Assembly (NCBI GenBank): GCA_024277655.1
Contig: JAJRUT010000041.1
Location: 1 to 61,100, forward strand
Length of the DNA stretch: 61,100 bases
Direction: 5' to 3'
DNA from: Deltaproteobacteria bacterium
GTDB taxonomy: Bacteria > Desulfobacterota > Desulfobulbia > Desulfobulbales > SURF-16
Shown here: positions 43,933 to 51,753 of the stretch, in pieces
Position numbering within the stretch: the stretch's first letter is position 1
Layout: every line of letters begins with the position of its first letter
Notes under the pieces: generated by a model
Told to the model about the DNA's origin: nothing
Databases searched by the model: none
Seen by the model: only the letters and a program-made list of their open reading frames with translations
Made by a program: the position numbers and the translations under genes

Positions 43933-43987
43933 ACTTGTCCCCTGGCTTCTTCTCTGTAGCCGCCCTTTCCTATTCAGCCTTTTAATA

Positions 43988-44016
43988 TTGACTCAGGATA
44001 TTGGCACTGGTATGTT
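43988..44016 (+). promoter_or_regulatory. Probable promoter of the ThiC-family gene
   Basis: TTGACT and TATGTT are separated by 17 bases, about 130 bases upstream of the ATG. The leader shows neither a TPP riboswitch (no CTGAGA-type core) nor a cobalamin riboswitch. Confidence 0.45.
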
Positions 44017-44143
44017 TTCGAAGTTTTACTGTGATGGAAAGGCTTATTTTAGGCTTTTTTTTATTCATGGTGCGGTGTGACCAGATGGTCAATCAACTTG
44101 ATTTAATAAAAGTCGTTTGAATCGGCTTTCTATGGAGATATAA

Positions 44144-45454
44144 ATGAGCATTCGTGAAGATGCAATTGCTGGAAAGATCACGCCTCTCTTTGAGTCCTGT
44201 GCCAAACAAGAGGGCGTGACCGTTGAATTTCTTATGGCTGGTGTAGCTGAAGGCACCATTGCCATTACCAAAAATATCCACCATGATTTTGCCAAAATAG
44301 TGGCCATTGGTAAGGGTTTATCCACCAAGGTCAATGCCAACATCGGTGCCTCCAAAGATTATCCTGAGGCCAAACAGGAACTGGAAAAGCTTAAGGTGTG
44401 TTTAGCCGCAGGGACTGACACGGTTATGGATCTTAGTCTCGGGGATAACATTAATGAGGTGCGTAAGGGAATTCTTGAAAATTGTCCTATTCCTTTAGGG
44501 ACTGTGCCTGTGTATCAGATTGTTGCCGATATTGTCGAGAAGGAGAATAAGGAAATTGGTGAAGTGACTGTGGCCGAGATGCTTGCCTGCATCGAGGAAC
44601 AGGCCAAGGATGGGGTGGACTTTATGACCATCCATTCGGGCATCACCCGTGAGGGTCTGCGCCGTCTAAAAGGCGATGAGCGGATTACCGGTGTGGTGAG
44701 TCGTGGCGGTTCATTTACCCTGGAATGGATGAGCTATAATAATGCTGAAAATCCTTTCTTTGAATATTATGATGATATTCTGGCTATTTTAAAGAAACAT
44801 GAAGTAACCATGAGTCTAGGCGATGGTTTTCGCCCCGGTTGTTGCGCCGATGCCACCGACCGCGGTCAGTTGCAGGAGTTAATTCATCTGGGCGAGCTGA
44901 CCCAGCGGGCCTGGGATGCTGGTGTTCAGGTTATTGTTGAAGGCCCAGGGCATATGCCCCTTGACCAGATTAAGGCAAACATTCTTCTGCAAAAGAAGAT
45001 ATGCCATGGGGCACCGTTCTATGTTCTCGGCCCCCTTGTAACTGATATTGCCCCCGGTTATGACCACATTACTGGAGCCATTGGTGGTGCTATTGCCGCC
45101 AGTGTTGGCGCTGATTATCTCTGCTACGTAACCCCTGCTGAGCATCTGAAACTGCCCAGTGCCGAGGATGTGCATGAGGGGATTATGGCCTCCAGGATTG
45201 CCGCCCATGCCGCCGATATTGTTAAAGGTGTGCCGGGTGCCTTTGAGCAGGATATTGCCATGGCAAAATGTCGAAATAAACTTGACTGGCAAGGTCAGAT
45301 CGACCTGTCCATTGATCCGGTGAAGGCCAAGAGATACCGTGAGATGGGTGGGATGTATAAGGGTGACGCCTGTTCCATGTGTGGCAATTATTGTGCGATG
45401 AAGGTGTATAAAAAGGCCACAAAGCCTGGTCGGTGTCCATCGGAAGAAAAATAA
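44144..45454 (+). CDS. ThiC-family radical SAM enzyme (HMP-P synthase or 5-hydroxybenzimidazole synthase)
   Basis: 436 residues, the short ThiC form. Visible: MDLSLGDN, GTVPVYQIV, FMTIHSGITREGLRRLKGDE, VVSRGGSFTLEWM, SLGDGFRPG, EGPGHMPLDQI, HGAPFYVLGPLVTDIAPGYDHI, and a C-terminal cluster motif CSMCGNYC (Cys410, Cys413, Cys417). The family converts aminoimidazole ribotide either to the thiamin pyrimidine (ThiC) or, in the BzaF branch, to 5-hydroxybenzimidazole for the lower ligand of anaerobic cobamides. I cannot tell the two apart by eye. The absence of a TPP riboswitch and a genome rich in B12 genes make BzaF worth testing. Confidence 0.88.
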   Translation: MSIREDAIAGKITPLFESCAKQEGVTVEFLMAGVAEGTIAITKNIHHDFAKIVAIGKGLSTKVNANIGASKDYPEAKQELEKLKVCLAAGTDTVMDLSLGDNINEVRKGILENCPIPLGTVPVYQIVADIVEKENKEIGEVTVAEMLACIEEQAKDGVDFMTIHSGITREGLRRLKGDERITGVVSRGGSFTLEWMSYNNAENPFFEYYDDILAILKKHEVTMSLGDGFRPGCCADATDRGQLQELIHLGELTQRAWDAGVQVIVEGPGHMPLDQIKANILLQKKICHGAPFYVLGPLVTDIAPGYDHITGAIGGAIAASVGADYLCYVTPAEHLKLPSAEDVHEGIMASRIAAHAADIVKGVPGAFEQDIAMAKCRNKLDWQGQIDLSIDPVKAKRYREMGGMYKGDACSMCGNYCAMKVYKKATKPGRCPSEEK

Positions 45455-45535
45455 GTAGGTATGAAAGGGGCAGAGTGGTTGCATTCTGCCCTTTTTCAAG
45501 GCTCATCTAATGTCATAGTTCAAGGGAGAGGGTGT

Positions 45536-45865
45536 ATGGGTGCTATTTGGCAATCATTGTTGGATTTTTTGGTCAGTACCGAGATTCCGGAGCAATTAGC
45601 CGAGGTTGACTGGCGCGGTCTTTCTTCTAACCCGTGGTTTATGGTGCCCCTTGTGGCGCAACTTGGCTGGTGGGTCTATAAGCAGGCGGTAAATGCCATT
45701 GTTTTTACCCTGCTCGGCATAGGTGTCTGGGTGTTCACTGGTACGGAGTATGCCAGTGGCCTGGTGATTGATGGTGTGGTGCAGATCGGCAAGATCCTCC
45801 CTGTGGCAGGTGTAGGGCTTGGTGCCATCATGGTTATTATTTATCTTGTCTTTATGCGTGAGTAG
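45536..45865 (+). CDS. Small membrane protein
   Basis: About 109 residues with two hydrophobic helices near the C-terminal half (KQAVNAIVFTLLGIGVWVFT and VAGVGLGAIMVIIYLVFM). GGGAGAGGG precedes the ATG at 45536; an upstream in-frame ATG at 45461 lies right behind the ThiC-family gene but has a poor leader. It lies five bases before the glycosylase gene. No family recognised. Confidence 0.6.
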   Translation: MGAIWQSLLDFLVSTEIPEQLAEVDWRGLSSNPWFMVPLVAQLGWWVYKQAVNAIVFTLLGIGVWVFTGTEYASGLVIDGVVQIGKILPVAGVGLGAIMVIIYLVFMRE

Positions 45866-45870
45866 GCTTG

Positions 45871-46521
45871 ATGTCTAGTCTGCCAGAGTACTATAAAGCT
45901 CTGTTTGCCCATTTTGGTTCCCAGCACTGGTGGCCGGGGGATACCACCATTGAGATTATGGTTGGCGCGGTTCTCACCCAGAATACCAACTGGCAGAATG
46001 TTGAAAAGGCCATTGGTAATCTAAAATCTGCTGGTGTTCTTGATTTTCAAACCCTGCTTCATCTTCCTCAGCCTGTCCTGGCTGATTATATCCGCCCGTC
46101 CGGTTATTATAATCTCAAGGCCGTCCGGCTGCAAAATCTCCTGGTATTTATCGACTCCTGTCTTGATGAGGGGCAGGAGTTGGATTCTTTTTTTCTAGAT
46201 GATGTTGATGTTCTGCGTGGGCAACTCCTATCGGTTAAAGGGATCGGCCCGGAAACGGCGGATTCTATCCTGCTCTATGCCGGGGGAAAGCCTGTTTTTG
46301 TTATTGATACCTATGCCTATCGCCTTTTATCACGCCACGGTTTTGTCGGGGAAGAAACCTCGTATGACGAGATGCGGGAGTTAATGCTGGATGCACTTCC
46401 CCATGAAGTACCTCTTTTCAATGAATTTCATGCCTTAATTGTTGCTGTGGGCAAGGAGTTTTGCCGGAAGAAGAATCCGGACTGCGCGGGATGTCCGCTT
46501 GGGTCTTTTCTGGTGCGGTGA
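45871..46521 (+). CDS. HhH-GPD DNA glycosylase, MagIII/endonuclease III-like
   Basis: 216 residues. The helix-hairpin-helix SVKGIGPETADSILLYAGGK and catalytic Asp146 (VIDTYAYRL) mark the superfamily. The position of the endonuclease III lyase lysine is Glu128 (GIGPETAD), so the enzyme should be a monofunctional glycosylase. GAVLTQNTNWQNVEKAI and YIRPSGYYNLKAVRLQ resemble Helicobacter MagIII, a 3-methyladenine glycosylase. The C-terminus has three of the four Fe-S cysteines (Cys198, Cys205, Cys208); the fourth expected position is Leu214. Confidence 0.85.
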   Translation: MSSLPEYYKALFAHFGSQHWWPGDTTIEIMVGAVLTQNTNWQNVEKAIGNLKSAGVLDFQTLLHLPQPVLADYIRPSGYYNLKAVRLQNLLVFIDSCLDEGQELDSFFLDDVDVLRGQLLSVKGIGPETADSILLYAGGKPVFVIDTYAYRLLSRHGFVGEETSYDEMRELMLDALPHEVPLFNEFHALIVAVGKEFCRKKNPDCAGCPLGSFLVR

Positions 46522-46526
46522 GTGGC

Positions 46527-46772
46527 CTAGGAACATTCACCCTGGGTATATTCTTCCACCTGGGCATCAGCGCAGGCCTCACAGGCGTTGGCATAGGTTT
46601 TAAGCCCCTGATCGCTACTTTTACCGCAGACAGGGGTGTAGTCTCGGGTACAGATCGGCGAGCGACTGGTGCAGGTCGTGAAGTTTTGCTCGCCAACCGT
46701 GGTTGTGGTGCATCCTGTGATCCCGAGGGTTATCGTGAGTAGCATGGCACCTGTGATTCGTGTTCTCATCAT
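46527..46772 (-). CDS. Kazal-type inhibitor-like lipoprotein
   Basis: An 81-residue predicted lipoprotein (lipobox LGITGC, Cys21). The mature part ICTRDYTPVCGKSSDQGLKT, followed by YANACEACADAQVEEYTQGEC, matches the Kazal fold (C..VCG..YxNxCxA-C..C), a serine-protease inhibitor module stabilised by disulfides. It is probably an envelope protein. It lies 15 bases after the cysteine-rich repeat gene, probably co-transcribed. Confidence 0.8.
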   Translation of the reverse strand: MMRTRITGAMLLTITLGITGCTTTTVGEQNFTTCTSRSPICTRDYTPVCGKSSDQGLKTYANACEACADAQVEEYTQGECS

Positions 46773-46787
46773 GTCGCAGCCTTATTT

Positions 46788-47207
46788 TTATTTGGTAAAA
46801 CCAAGATCCTTCTGGGCCTGTTTGCAGCGGTTGCTGACCTTGGCTTTATTCTTGTCAAGGCAGTCAATAACTCGTCCTTCACCGAGCACAACGCCACCAC
46901 AAAATTTCATCAAATCATCACCGCATTCATTGGCCATATAGGACATGGCTGCCACCGCTCGTTCAAGTTGTGCCGTAGCATCAAACAGGGCATACTCGCA
47001 TTGGCCTGAGAGTTTGTCATTGTGGGCGTACAGACAGGCCAGGACTCGGCCTTCACCCATGGTGACATCCTTGCAGTAGGATGATAATTCTTTTTCACAG
47101 CCGCTCGCCACTGATTCAACAAGACTTTCCTGACTGGCCATGGCTGGAACAGTCATCAGGCAACCTGCAATAACGGCTAAACAGACATTTCTTTTAATCC
47201 CCTGCAT
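46788..47207 (-). CDS. Secreted cysteine-rich (GLG1-like) repeat protein
   Basis: 139 residues with a signal peptide (cleavage near AMASQ) and two related repeats, CEKELSSYCKDVTMGEGRVL and CGDDLMKFCGGVVLGEGRVI. Each repeat is followed by a CL-(Y/D)-(A/K)-(H/N) segment and a terminal Cys, the Cys-rich GLG1 repeat pattern. Even cysteine numbers suggest disulfides in the periplasm. Function is unknown in bacteria. A possible tiny ORF abuts its start (TGAATG). Confidence 0.75.
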   Translation of the reverse strand: MQGIKRNVCLAVIAGCLMTVPAMASQESLVESVASGCEKELSSYCKDVTMGEGRVLACLYAHNDKLSGQCEYALFDATAQLERAVAAMSYMANECGDDLMKFCGGVVLGEGRVIDCLDKNKAKVSNRCKQAQKDLGFTK

Positions 47208-47363
47208 TCAAGTAATAAGTGCATAACCCATCAATTTTCTGACATCTACGCCTGTGAGCTTTTCGGTTTGCACGGAGCCAAGCTGCATCTCCAATCCATC
47301 TTTAACGCTGGCCGTAACCCGCAGGCCACTGGCGTTCCAGAAATAACTGTCGTCTGGAACCAT
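47208..47363 (-). CDS. Possible short hypothetical ORF abutting the cysteine-rich gene
   Basis: From ATG 47363 the frame gives about 51 residues (MVPDDSYFWNASGLRVTASV...) and stops with TGA directly against the ATG of the next gene. The frame is open further upstream through a G-run. No signal, motif or clear ribosome site; it may be a leader peptide or chance. Confidence 0.3.
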   Translation of the reverse strand: MVPDDSYFWNASGLRVTASVKDGLEMQLGSVQTEKLTGVDVRKLMGYALIT

Positions 47364-47746
47364 CGTCAAGGTCTGTAGAATCCTTTTTGAAATCGTAACT
47401 ACTCCCCCCCCCCTGTAAATTTCCCAAAAAAGTTGCAAAATAATTGGACAGGTTTTTCAAGACAAAATGTACAGGAGGGGCAGGCCTGAAGATGTGGTAA
47501 GTGGGGTGTCATAGGTATTAAAATAACCCGGCTGATTTTATAGTGTCGGTTGTTGTATCACTTGTTAGCATAAATACCATCTCAAAACTGTAAATTGTTG
47601 TTGGGGTTTTGGTCGGAGTATTGGTGACTGTCTCTTATGTTTTGGAACATCTTGATGTTTGCTGGTAGGTGTGTTGATCAGCATGATTTTGTGGAGGCAA
47701 ATGGCTGATATCGCATGGTCTGTGTGGTGGGTTGTGAAAAAATTGA
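47364..47746. other. Intergenic region before cobalamin leader 2
   Basis: No convincing gene. It holds a ten-C run at 47402-47411 and presumably the minus-strand promoter for the cysteine-rich and Kazal genes. Nothing else is clear. Confidence 0.4.
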
Positions 47747-47775
47747 TTGACGCCCTATTTTTTTTGGGCTACGTT
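47747..47775 (+). promoter_or_regulatory. Sigma70-type promoter of cobalamin leader 2
   Basis: TTGACG and TACGTT are separated by 17 bases. Position and downstream sequence (TTTCGCCATATTT) match the promoter of leader 1. Confidence 0.65.
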
Positions 47776-47790
47776 TTCGCCATATTTTGC

Positions 47791-47949
47791 AGATGCTCAT
47801 GTATAGAGCTTAATAGGGAACCCGGTGTGAGTCCGGGACGGGCCCGCCGCTGTAACTGGGGACGAACGTTGCATTATGTCACTGTTTTGCATGTCAAAAC
47901 GGGAAGGCGCAACAAGTAGGATGAACCAGAAGTCAGAAGACCTGTCTGT
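47791..47949 (+). promoter_or_regulatory. Cobalamin riboswitch 2 (aptamer core)
   Basis: The same conserved core as copy 1: TTAATAGGGAA, CCGGTG, GGGACGGGCCCGCCGCTGTAA, GGCGCAACAAGTAGGATGAACC and the B12 box ending AGAAGACCTGTCT (47924-47949). It controls the TonB-receptor/ExbB/BtuF-CbiZ/CobN/CbiK series. The near identity with copy 1 implies a recent duplication or strong shared selection. Confidence 0.95.
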
Positions 47950-47954
47950 GTAAA

Positions 47955-48078
47955 TACCATGGGAAGAATACGCTTCTTTCTGTGGCCGAATGGGCTGGAG
48001 AAAAGGCGCGTTCGGTCGAGGTTAACCTTCGTGGACAGGGGGTTGATATACTCATGCTATTCGTGGACTAGAACAGGG
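47955..48078 (+). other. Structured leader extension between B12 box and terminator (copy 2)
   Basis: It contains a 12-base-pair hairpin starting CCATGGGAAGAA; a nine-base-pair hairpin, 47984-47992 paired with 48009-48017, with loop GGAGAAAAGGCG; the palindrome GGTTAACC; and two copies of TTCGTGGAC. Helix bases differ from copy 1 while pairing is kept, and the loop and repeat sequences are unchanged. Confidence 0.7.
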
Positions 48079-48119
48079 AATCCCCGGATCAATTTAAAAT
48101 TGGTCCGGGGATTTTTTTT
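48079..48119 (+). terminator. Intrinsic terminator of cobalamin leader 2
   Basis: AATCCCCGGATCAATT pairs with AATTGGTCCGGGGATT, followed by eight T. It ends 54 bases before the first receptor gene. Confidence 0.92.
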
Positions 48120-48173
48120 GGATTTTACTCAAATATTCTCCGGGCCTTCACCTAGTTTTAGGAGAAGTGAGAG

Positions 48174-50222
48174 ATGAAGAAGAAACTCTGCGCCGTTTTG
48201 GCACTCTGCATGATGGCAACACCTGTTTGGGCAGAAGAGGGAGGAGAAGAGCTGGTTCAGGAAGATGTTGGGCTAACAACTCCTGTAACCCTTGCGGAAG
48301 TTGTGGTTACAGCCACCCGTAGTGAAGAGAATGTAAGATCTATTCCAGCCAAGGTCGAACTGATCGATCGCCAGACCATCGAAGAGACGGTGGGTGAGAC
48401 CATCACCGAGCAACTAAAGAAAAATTCATCCATTGGGGTGATTGAATACCCAGGTGCACTGGCTGGAATCGGGATTCGTGGTTTTCGACCTGAGTTTTCA
48501 GGCATCACCAAGCATTCCTTGATTCTGATTAACGGTAGACCGGCGGGTGCCACAAATCTTGCCACCATTTTAGTGGGTAATATTGAGCGGATCGAGGTCT
48601 TAAAAGGCCCGGCATCATCCCTGTATGGTGGTGAAGCCATGGGTGGCGTGGTGAATATCATCACCCGCAAAAATACCGGTGAACTTGCAGGGTCGGTGGA
48701 AATCGGCTTTGGTTCCTTTAATACCAATTCCCAGAAAGTAGCTCTTGGTGGTGGCGTTGGGGCGCGGTTTGATTTTGATGTTGCCGCTAGCCGTTACGAT
48801 CAAAACGATAATTTTAAGACGGGTGATGGGCATAGTCGTGCCAACACAAGTTATGAAACACAAAATGGCAGTCTGCGTCTAGGTGCTGATCTTGGTGAAA
48901 CATGGCGAGTTGATTTCAATACAGACCTGTATGAGGGGCGGGATATTGAAACTCCGGGTGATACCTTTGCCGGTGATGAAAAATCCGGGATCAAGGACAT
49001 TGATCGCTACGGTTTTGATTTTACAGTGGCGGGTGATTTGGGTCTGGGGAATAGGCTCAGTATAACGGCATATAAAACAAACGAGACCCAGGAGAATTAC
49101 AAGAACTACACAGGTTGGGCTGTGATTACCCAGGTGCCTACCTATCGTAGTTATGACTCAGAAATAGACTGGATCGGAGTTCAGGTCAAGGATGAGTACA
49201 GTTGGCGCGGTCATAAGTTTATTGCCGGAATCGACTATCAGGATATTGACAAGGAATCACGCAGTTATAACCTTGATGGCACCAGAAAAGCACCCTGGTC
49301 GCCCGATGAGTCCAGAGAAAACTGGGCGGGGTATCTGGAAACGGTCTGGTCGTTTCTGGGTAAGAAGCTCACAGCCACGGTGGGTGGTCGCTATGACACC
49401 TTTGAGGTTGAGACAGTATCCACCCCGTACAAAACAGATTTCACGCCAAACTCCGAGGATTTTTCCACCTTCAGCCCTAGGGTCGGTTTGAACTATCTCT
49501 TTGACCAGGGGATACGCCTCCATTCCACCCTGGGTCAGGCCTTTGTCCCACCATCTGCCGCACAACTGGCCGGTTATTCGGAGAGTTGGTGGGGTGGGAC
49601 GACTGTTGGTAATCCAGACCTTGATGCGGAGACCTCCACCTCCTACGATATTGGGGTGGGGTATGAGAAACAGTCCCTGGGGTTGTCCTTTGATTTGACC
49701 TATTTCCATACCGATGTGGATGACAAGATCATCAGCGTAACTTCCGGCATGACCACTACCTACGAAAACGCATTTGAAGCCGAAATGGAAGGGCTTGAAA
49801 CCATGCTGTCCTTTGATATTGGAGTGCCTCTTGGTTGGGACAGGTCTGTTTCGTTCTTTGTGAATTCTACCCATATATTCAAGGCTGAGGAAGAGCAAGC
49901 CGACGGCACCATGCAGGATATTCACAACGTTGCTGATGAAACGGTGAATTACGGGGTCTCGTATGATGACGGGATTATCGATGGCAAGCTCCACATCCGC
50001 TATCAGGGGGAAATGAAGGATACGGATTGGAACGCCGTTGGGTATCCGGAGGTTGAGTATTCCTCCTTCTCTGTGGTTGATCTTGCTGTTGCCGTCAGTT
50101 TTCTGGATCATCACCGTCTGAGCGTCAAGGTCGACAACCTTCTCGATAAGGATTATTACGAGAAAAAGGGGTATCCAAAGCCTGGTCTCAGTGGTTTTGT
50201 CAGCTACCGTTACTCGTTCTAG
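48174..50222 (+). CDS. TonB-dependent receptor 1 (BtuB/HmuR-like), riboswitch-controlled
   Basis: 682 residues: signal peptide (cleavage near VWAEE), TonB box EVVVTATRS (residues 42-50), plug domain with LINGRPAG, ERIEVLKGPASSLYGGEAMGG and VVNIITRK, and a 22-strand-type barrel ending VKVDNLLDKDYYEKKGYP and FVSYRYSF with terminal Phe. It imports a ligand across the outer membrane with energy from a TonB-type complex. The B12 riboswitch makes a corrinoid the most likely ligand, although an HmuR-like tetrapyrrole receptor would fit the downstream genes too. AGGAGAAG precedes the ATG. Confidence 0.92.
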   Translation: MKKKLCAVLALCMMATPVWAEEGGEELVQEDVGLTTPVTLAEVVVTATRSEENVRSIPAKVELIDRQTIEETVGETITEQLKKNSSIGVIEYPGALAGIGIRGFRPEFSGITKHSLILINGRPAGATNLATILVGNIERIEVLKGPASSLYGGEAMGGVVNIITRKNTGELAGSVEIGFGSFNTNSQKVALGGGVGARFDFDVAASRYDQNDNFKTGDGHSRANTSYETQNGSLRLGADLGETWRVDFNTDLYEGRDIETPGDTFAGDEKSGIKDIDRYGFDFTVAGDLGLGNRLSITAYKTNETQENYKNYTGWAVITQVPTYRSYDSEIDWIGVQVKDEYSWRGHKFIAGIDYQDIDKESRSYNLDGTRKAPWSPDESRENWAGYLETVWSFLGKKLTATVGGRYDTFEVETVSTPYKTDFTPNSEDFSTFSPRVGLNYLFDQGIRLHSTLGQAFVPPSAAQLAGYSESWWGGTTVGNPDLDAETSTSYDIGVGYEKQSLGLSFDLTYFHTDVDDKIISVTSGMTTTYENAFEAEMEGLETMLSFDIGVPLGWDRSVSFFVNSTHIFKAEEEQADGTMQDIHNVADETVNYGVSYDDGIIDGKLHIRYQGEMKDTDWNAVGYPEVEYSSFSVVDLAVAVSFLDHHRLSVKVDNLLDKDYYEKKGYPKPGLSGFVSYRYSF

Positions 50223-50231
50223 GCGGATGAT

Positions 50232-50966
50232 ATGGAACTGAAAACCCTTATCCTTGGCCTTGTTTTTTCTGTGGGTATTTTTGCAGTTAAAAGCGGGGCT
50301 GGGCTTGCCTATATTCTGAAACGTGAAGACCGCATCCTCCGCCAGGTTCTGGTTATGGCAGGTTTTGCCGTATGTTATAGCCTGCTTTTTGCTGGAGCCT
50401 GGCTCCTTATTCTGCGCTTTGACTTTCTGGCCCACCTGGATGCTGTGATGATGCTCTTTAAAAATGGCATGGCGTTGCATTTTCTACTGGCAGGATTGTT
50501 GGTGTTGTGGGGTGGCTACCTCTTGGGGCAGGACGCGTCCTGCCAACACCAGAGTCATGGTTGGATGGTGTTGTCGATACCATGTCCCGTCTGTTTTGGC
50601 GTGATCCTGTTTAGTGGCTCATTTCTCCATGGCATGCGCCCGGATGAACCGTATCTTTTTGTCGGTCTGGCGGCATTGTTTATCGGAGTGGCGATGGTTA
50701 CTGCTGTCCTTTTGGCACTCTCCAAAAAAACAGGGGCAAACTATGGCTTAGGCGGGGTGATGCTATGTGCCGGTCTCTATTTTTTGCTCAGTTTGATTGT
50801 GGTTCCCCAGTTTGCTGATTTTGAAAGAATGTATCGTATAAGCCTTGGGAGTAAGGATGTGGCGCTTGCCCATCTGCCTCTTTTGCTAGTTGGGCTTGGT
50901 TTGTTATTTACCCTTGGTTTTTTTCGTTCGTTTGGGAGGTGGGCATGGAAATCATCGCTGTCTTAA
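50232..50966 (+). CDS. DUF2162-like polytopic membrane protein
   Basis: 244 residues with about six hydrophobic helices. It starts with an uncleaved helix (LILGLVFSVGIFAVKSGAGL). The motif IPCPVCFG places two cysteines (Cys118, Cys121) at the start of a membrane helix, a possible metal or redox site. It resembles the DUF2162 predicted transporters seen next to ExbB-like and DUF2149 genes and CobN-like genes in anaerobes. It follows the receptor by nine bases and overlaps the ExbB gene by 22, so the order is a tight operon. Its role is unknown. Confidence 0.78.
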   Translation: MELKTLILGLVFSVGIFAVKSGAGLAYILKREDRILRQVLVMAGFAVCYSLLFAGAWLLILRFDFLAHLDAVMMLFKNGMALHFLLAGLLVLWGGYLLGQDASCQHQSHGWMVLSIPCPVCFGVILFSGSFLHGMRPDEPYLFVGLAALFIGVAMVTAVLLALSKKTGANYGLGGVMLCAGLYFLLSLIVVPQFADFERMYRISLGSKDVALAHLPLLLVGLGLLFTLGFFRSFGRWAWKSSLS

Positions 50967-51532
50967 AATCATTTATTTATCTTATTTCAACATCGCTTCT
51001 GGTGCCTGTTCTGGTGATTCTGGCCAGCCTTGCCGTGTGGATTGTGGTGTATAGCGGCACCTTTACCGGTCTGTACCTGCGCAGGCGTCGTCTGCCCCGG
51101 CAGGTGGATTGTGTTGCGGCCATGGAGCACCATGATTTTGCGGTGTTTACTGGCTGTGTACAGCAATTTGCCGGAACACTGCTGCAGCTATCTGTCGGTA
51201 AAAAGGATGAGATTGTTGTGGCGAATCTCCTGCGAGAGTCGGAACACCGTCTCTGGAAGTCCCTTGATCGTTTAAAGATGCTGATTCGTATTGGCCCAGG
51301 CCTTGGTTTGATTGGCACGCTGATTCCCATGGGGACAGGGCTTGCCGCTTTGGGGCAGGGGGATCTCACTCGTCTGTCCGGAGATCTGGTTATCGCCTTT
51401 ACCACCACTGTGGTGGGAATGGCTTTGGGGCTGATTAGCTATTTTTTCTTTACCATTCAGCGAAGATGGATCGAGGAAGATGTCAAAAATATGGAGCTTG
51501 CGGCCGAAATACTGATGGCAGAACGCTCGTAA
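50945..51532 (+). CDS. MotA/TolQ/ExbB-family proton channel protein
   Basis: About 195 residues with three membrane helices: residues about 12-35, and the conserved pair GPGLGLIGTLIPMGTGLAAL and VIAFTTTVVGMALGLISYFF, which carry the Thr residues that line the proton path in ExbB. The cytoplasmic loop LLRESEHRLWKSLDRLKMLI precedes them. GGGAGG stands before ATG 50945. No classical exbD or tonB follows; the DUF2149 gene downstream may take ExbD's place. Confidence 0.9.
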   Translation: MEIIAVLKSFIYLISTSLLVPVLVILASLAVWIVVYSGTFTGLYLRRRRLPRQVDCVAAMEHHDFAVFTGCVQQFAGTLLQLSVGKKDEIVVANLLRESEHRLWKSLDRLKMLIRIGPGLGLIGTLIPMGTGLAALGQGDLTRLSGDLVIAFTTTVVGMALGLISYFFFTIQRRWIEEDVKNMELAAEILMAERS

Positions 51533-51582
51533 ATCGCAACGTTCTATTTTTTTCAGCGCTGTCAGGGTAAAAAATTGACTTT

Positions 51583-51623
51583 AGGGCACCTCGAACAAAA
51601 TATCTAATTGCTTAAGGCACCCT
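51583..51623. repeat. AGGGCACC...GGCACCCT element inside the operon
   Basis: The 220-base gap between the ExbB and DUF2149 genes holds AGGGCACC at 51583-51590 and AGGCACCCT at 51615-51623. The same two words frame the larger inverted repeat at 60595-60690. It is possibly a degenerate copy of a dispersed intergenic repeat. Confidence 0.35.
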
Positions 51624-51753
51624 TTATTCCACTTCCACTCCATGTCTCTTGAACTACGGGATGTGCAGAATGACGTTACATAAAGGGCATAAAAATCCTC
51701 GTGCACGCTTCAAACCAGACATCAGGCAGTGCTAATTCTTTATAGGTTAAATC

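Noticed and set aside
43933-44143. TPP riboswitch before the ThiC-family gene
   Set aside because: Looked for the CTGAGA and GATCTGG-type conserved parts; neither is present.
46461-46742. Plus-strand reading frame of 93 codons
   Set aside because: Antisense to the Kazal-like lipoprotein gene, whose signal, lipobox and cysteine pattern are convincing.
47659-47919. Plus-strand reading frame of 86 codons
   Set aside because: It overlaps the promoter and aptamer of cobalamin riboswitch 2, where conservation with copy 1 is at RNA level. No ribosome site or protein-like features.
49257-50480. Minus-strand reading frame of 407 codons
   Set aside because: Long, but antisense to TonB receptor 1; its translation has no recognisable domain and is the expected mirror of a GC-balanced barrel gene.
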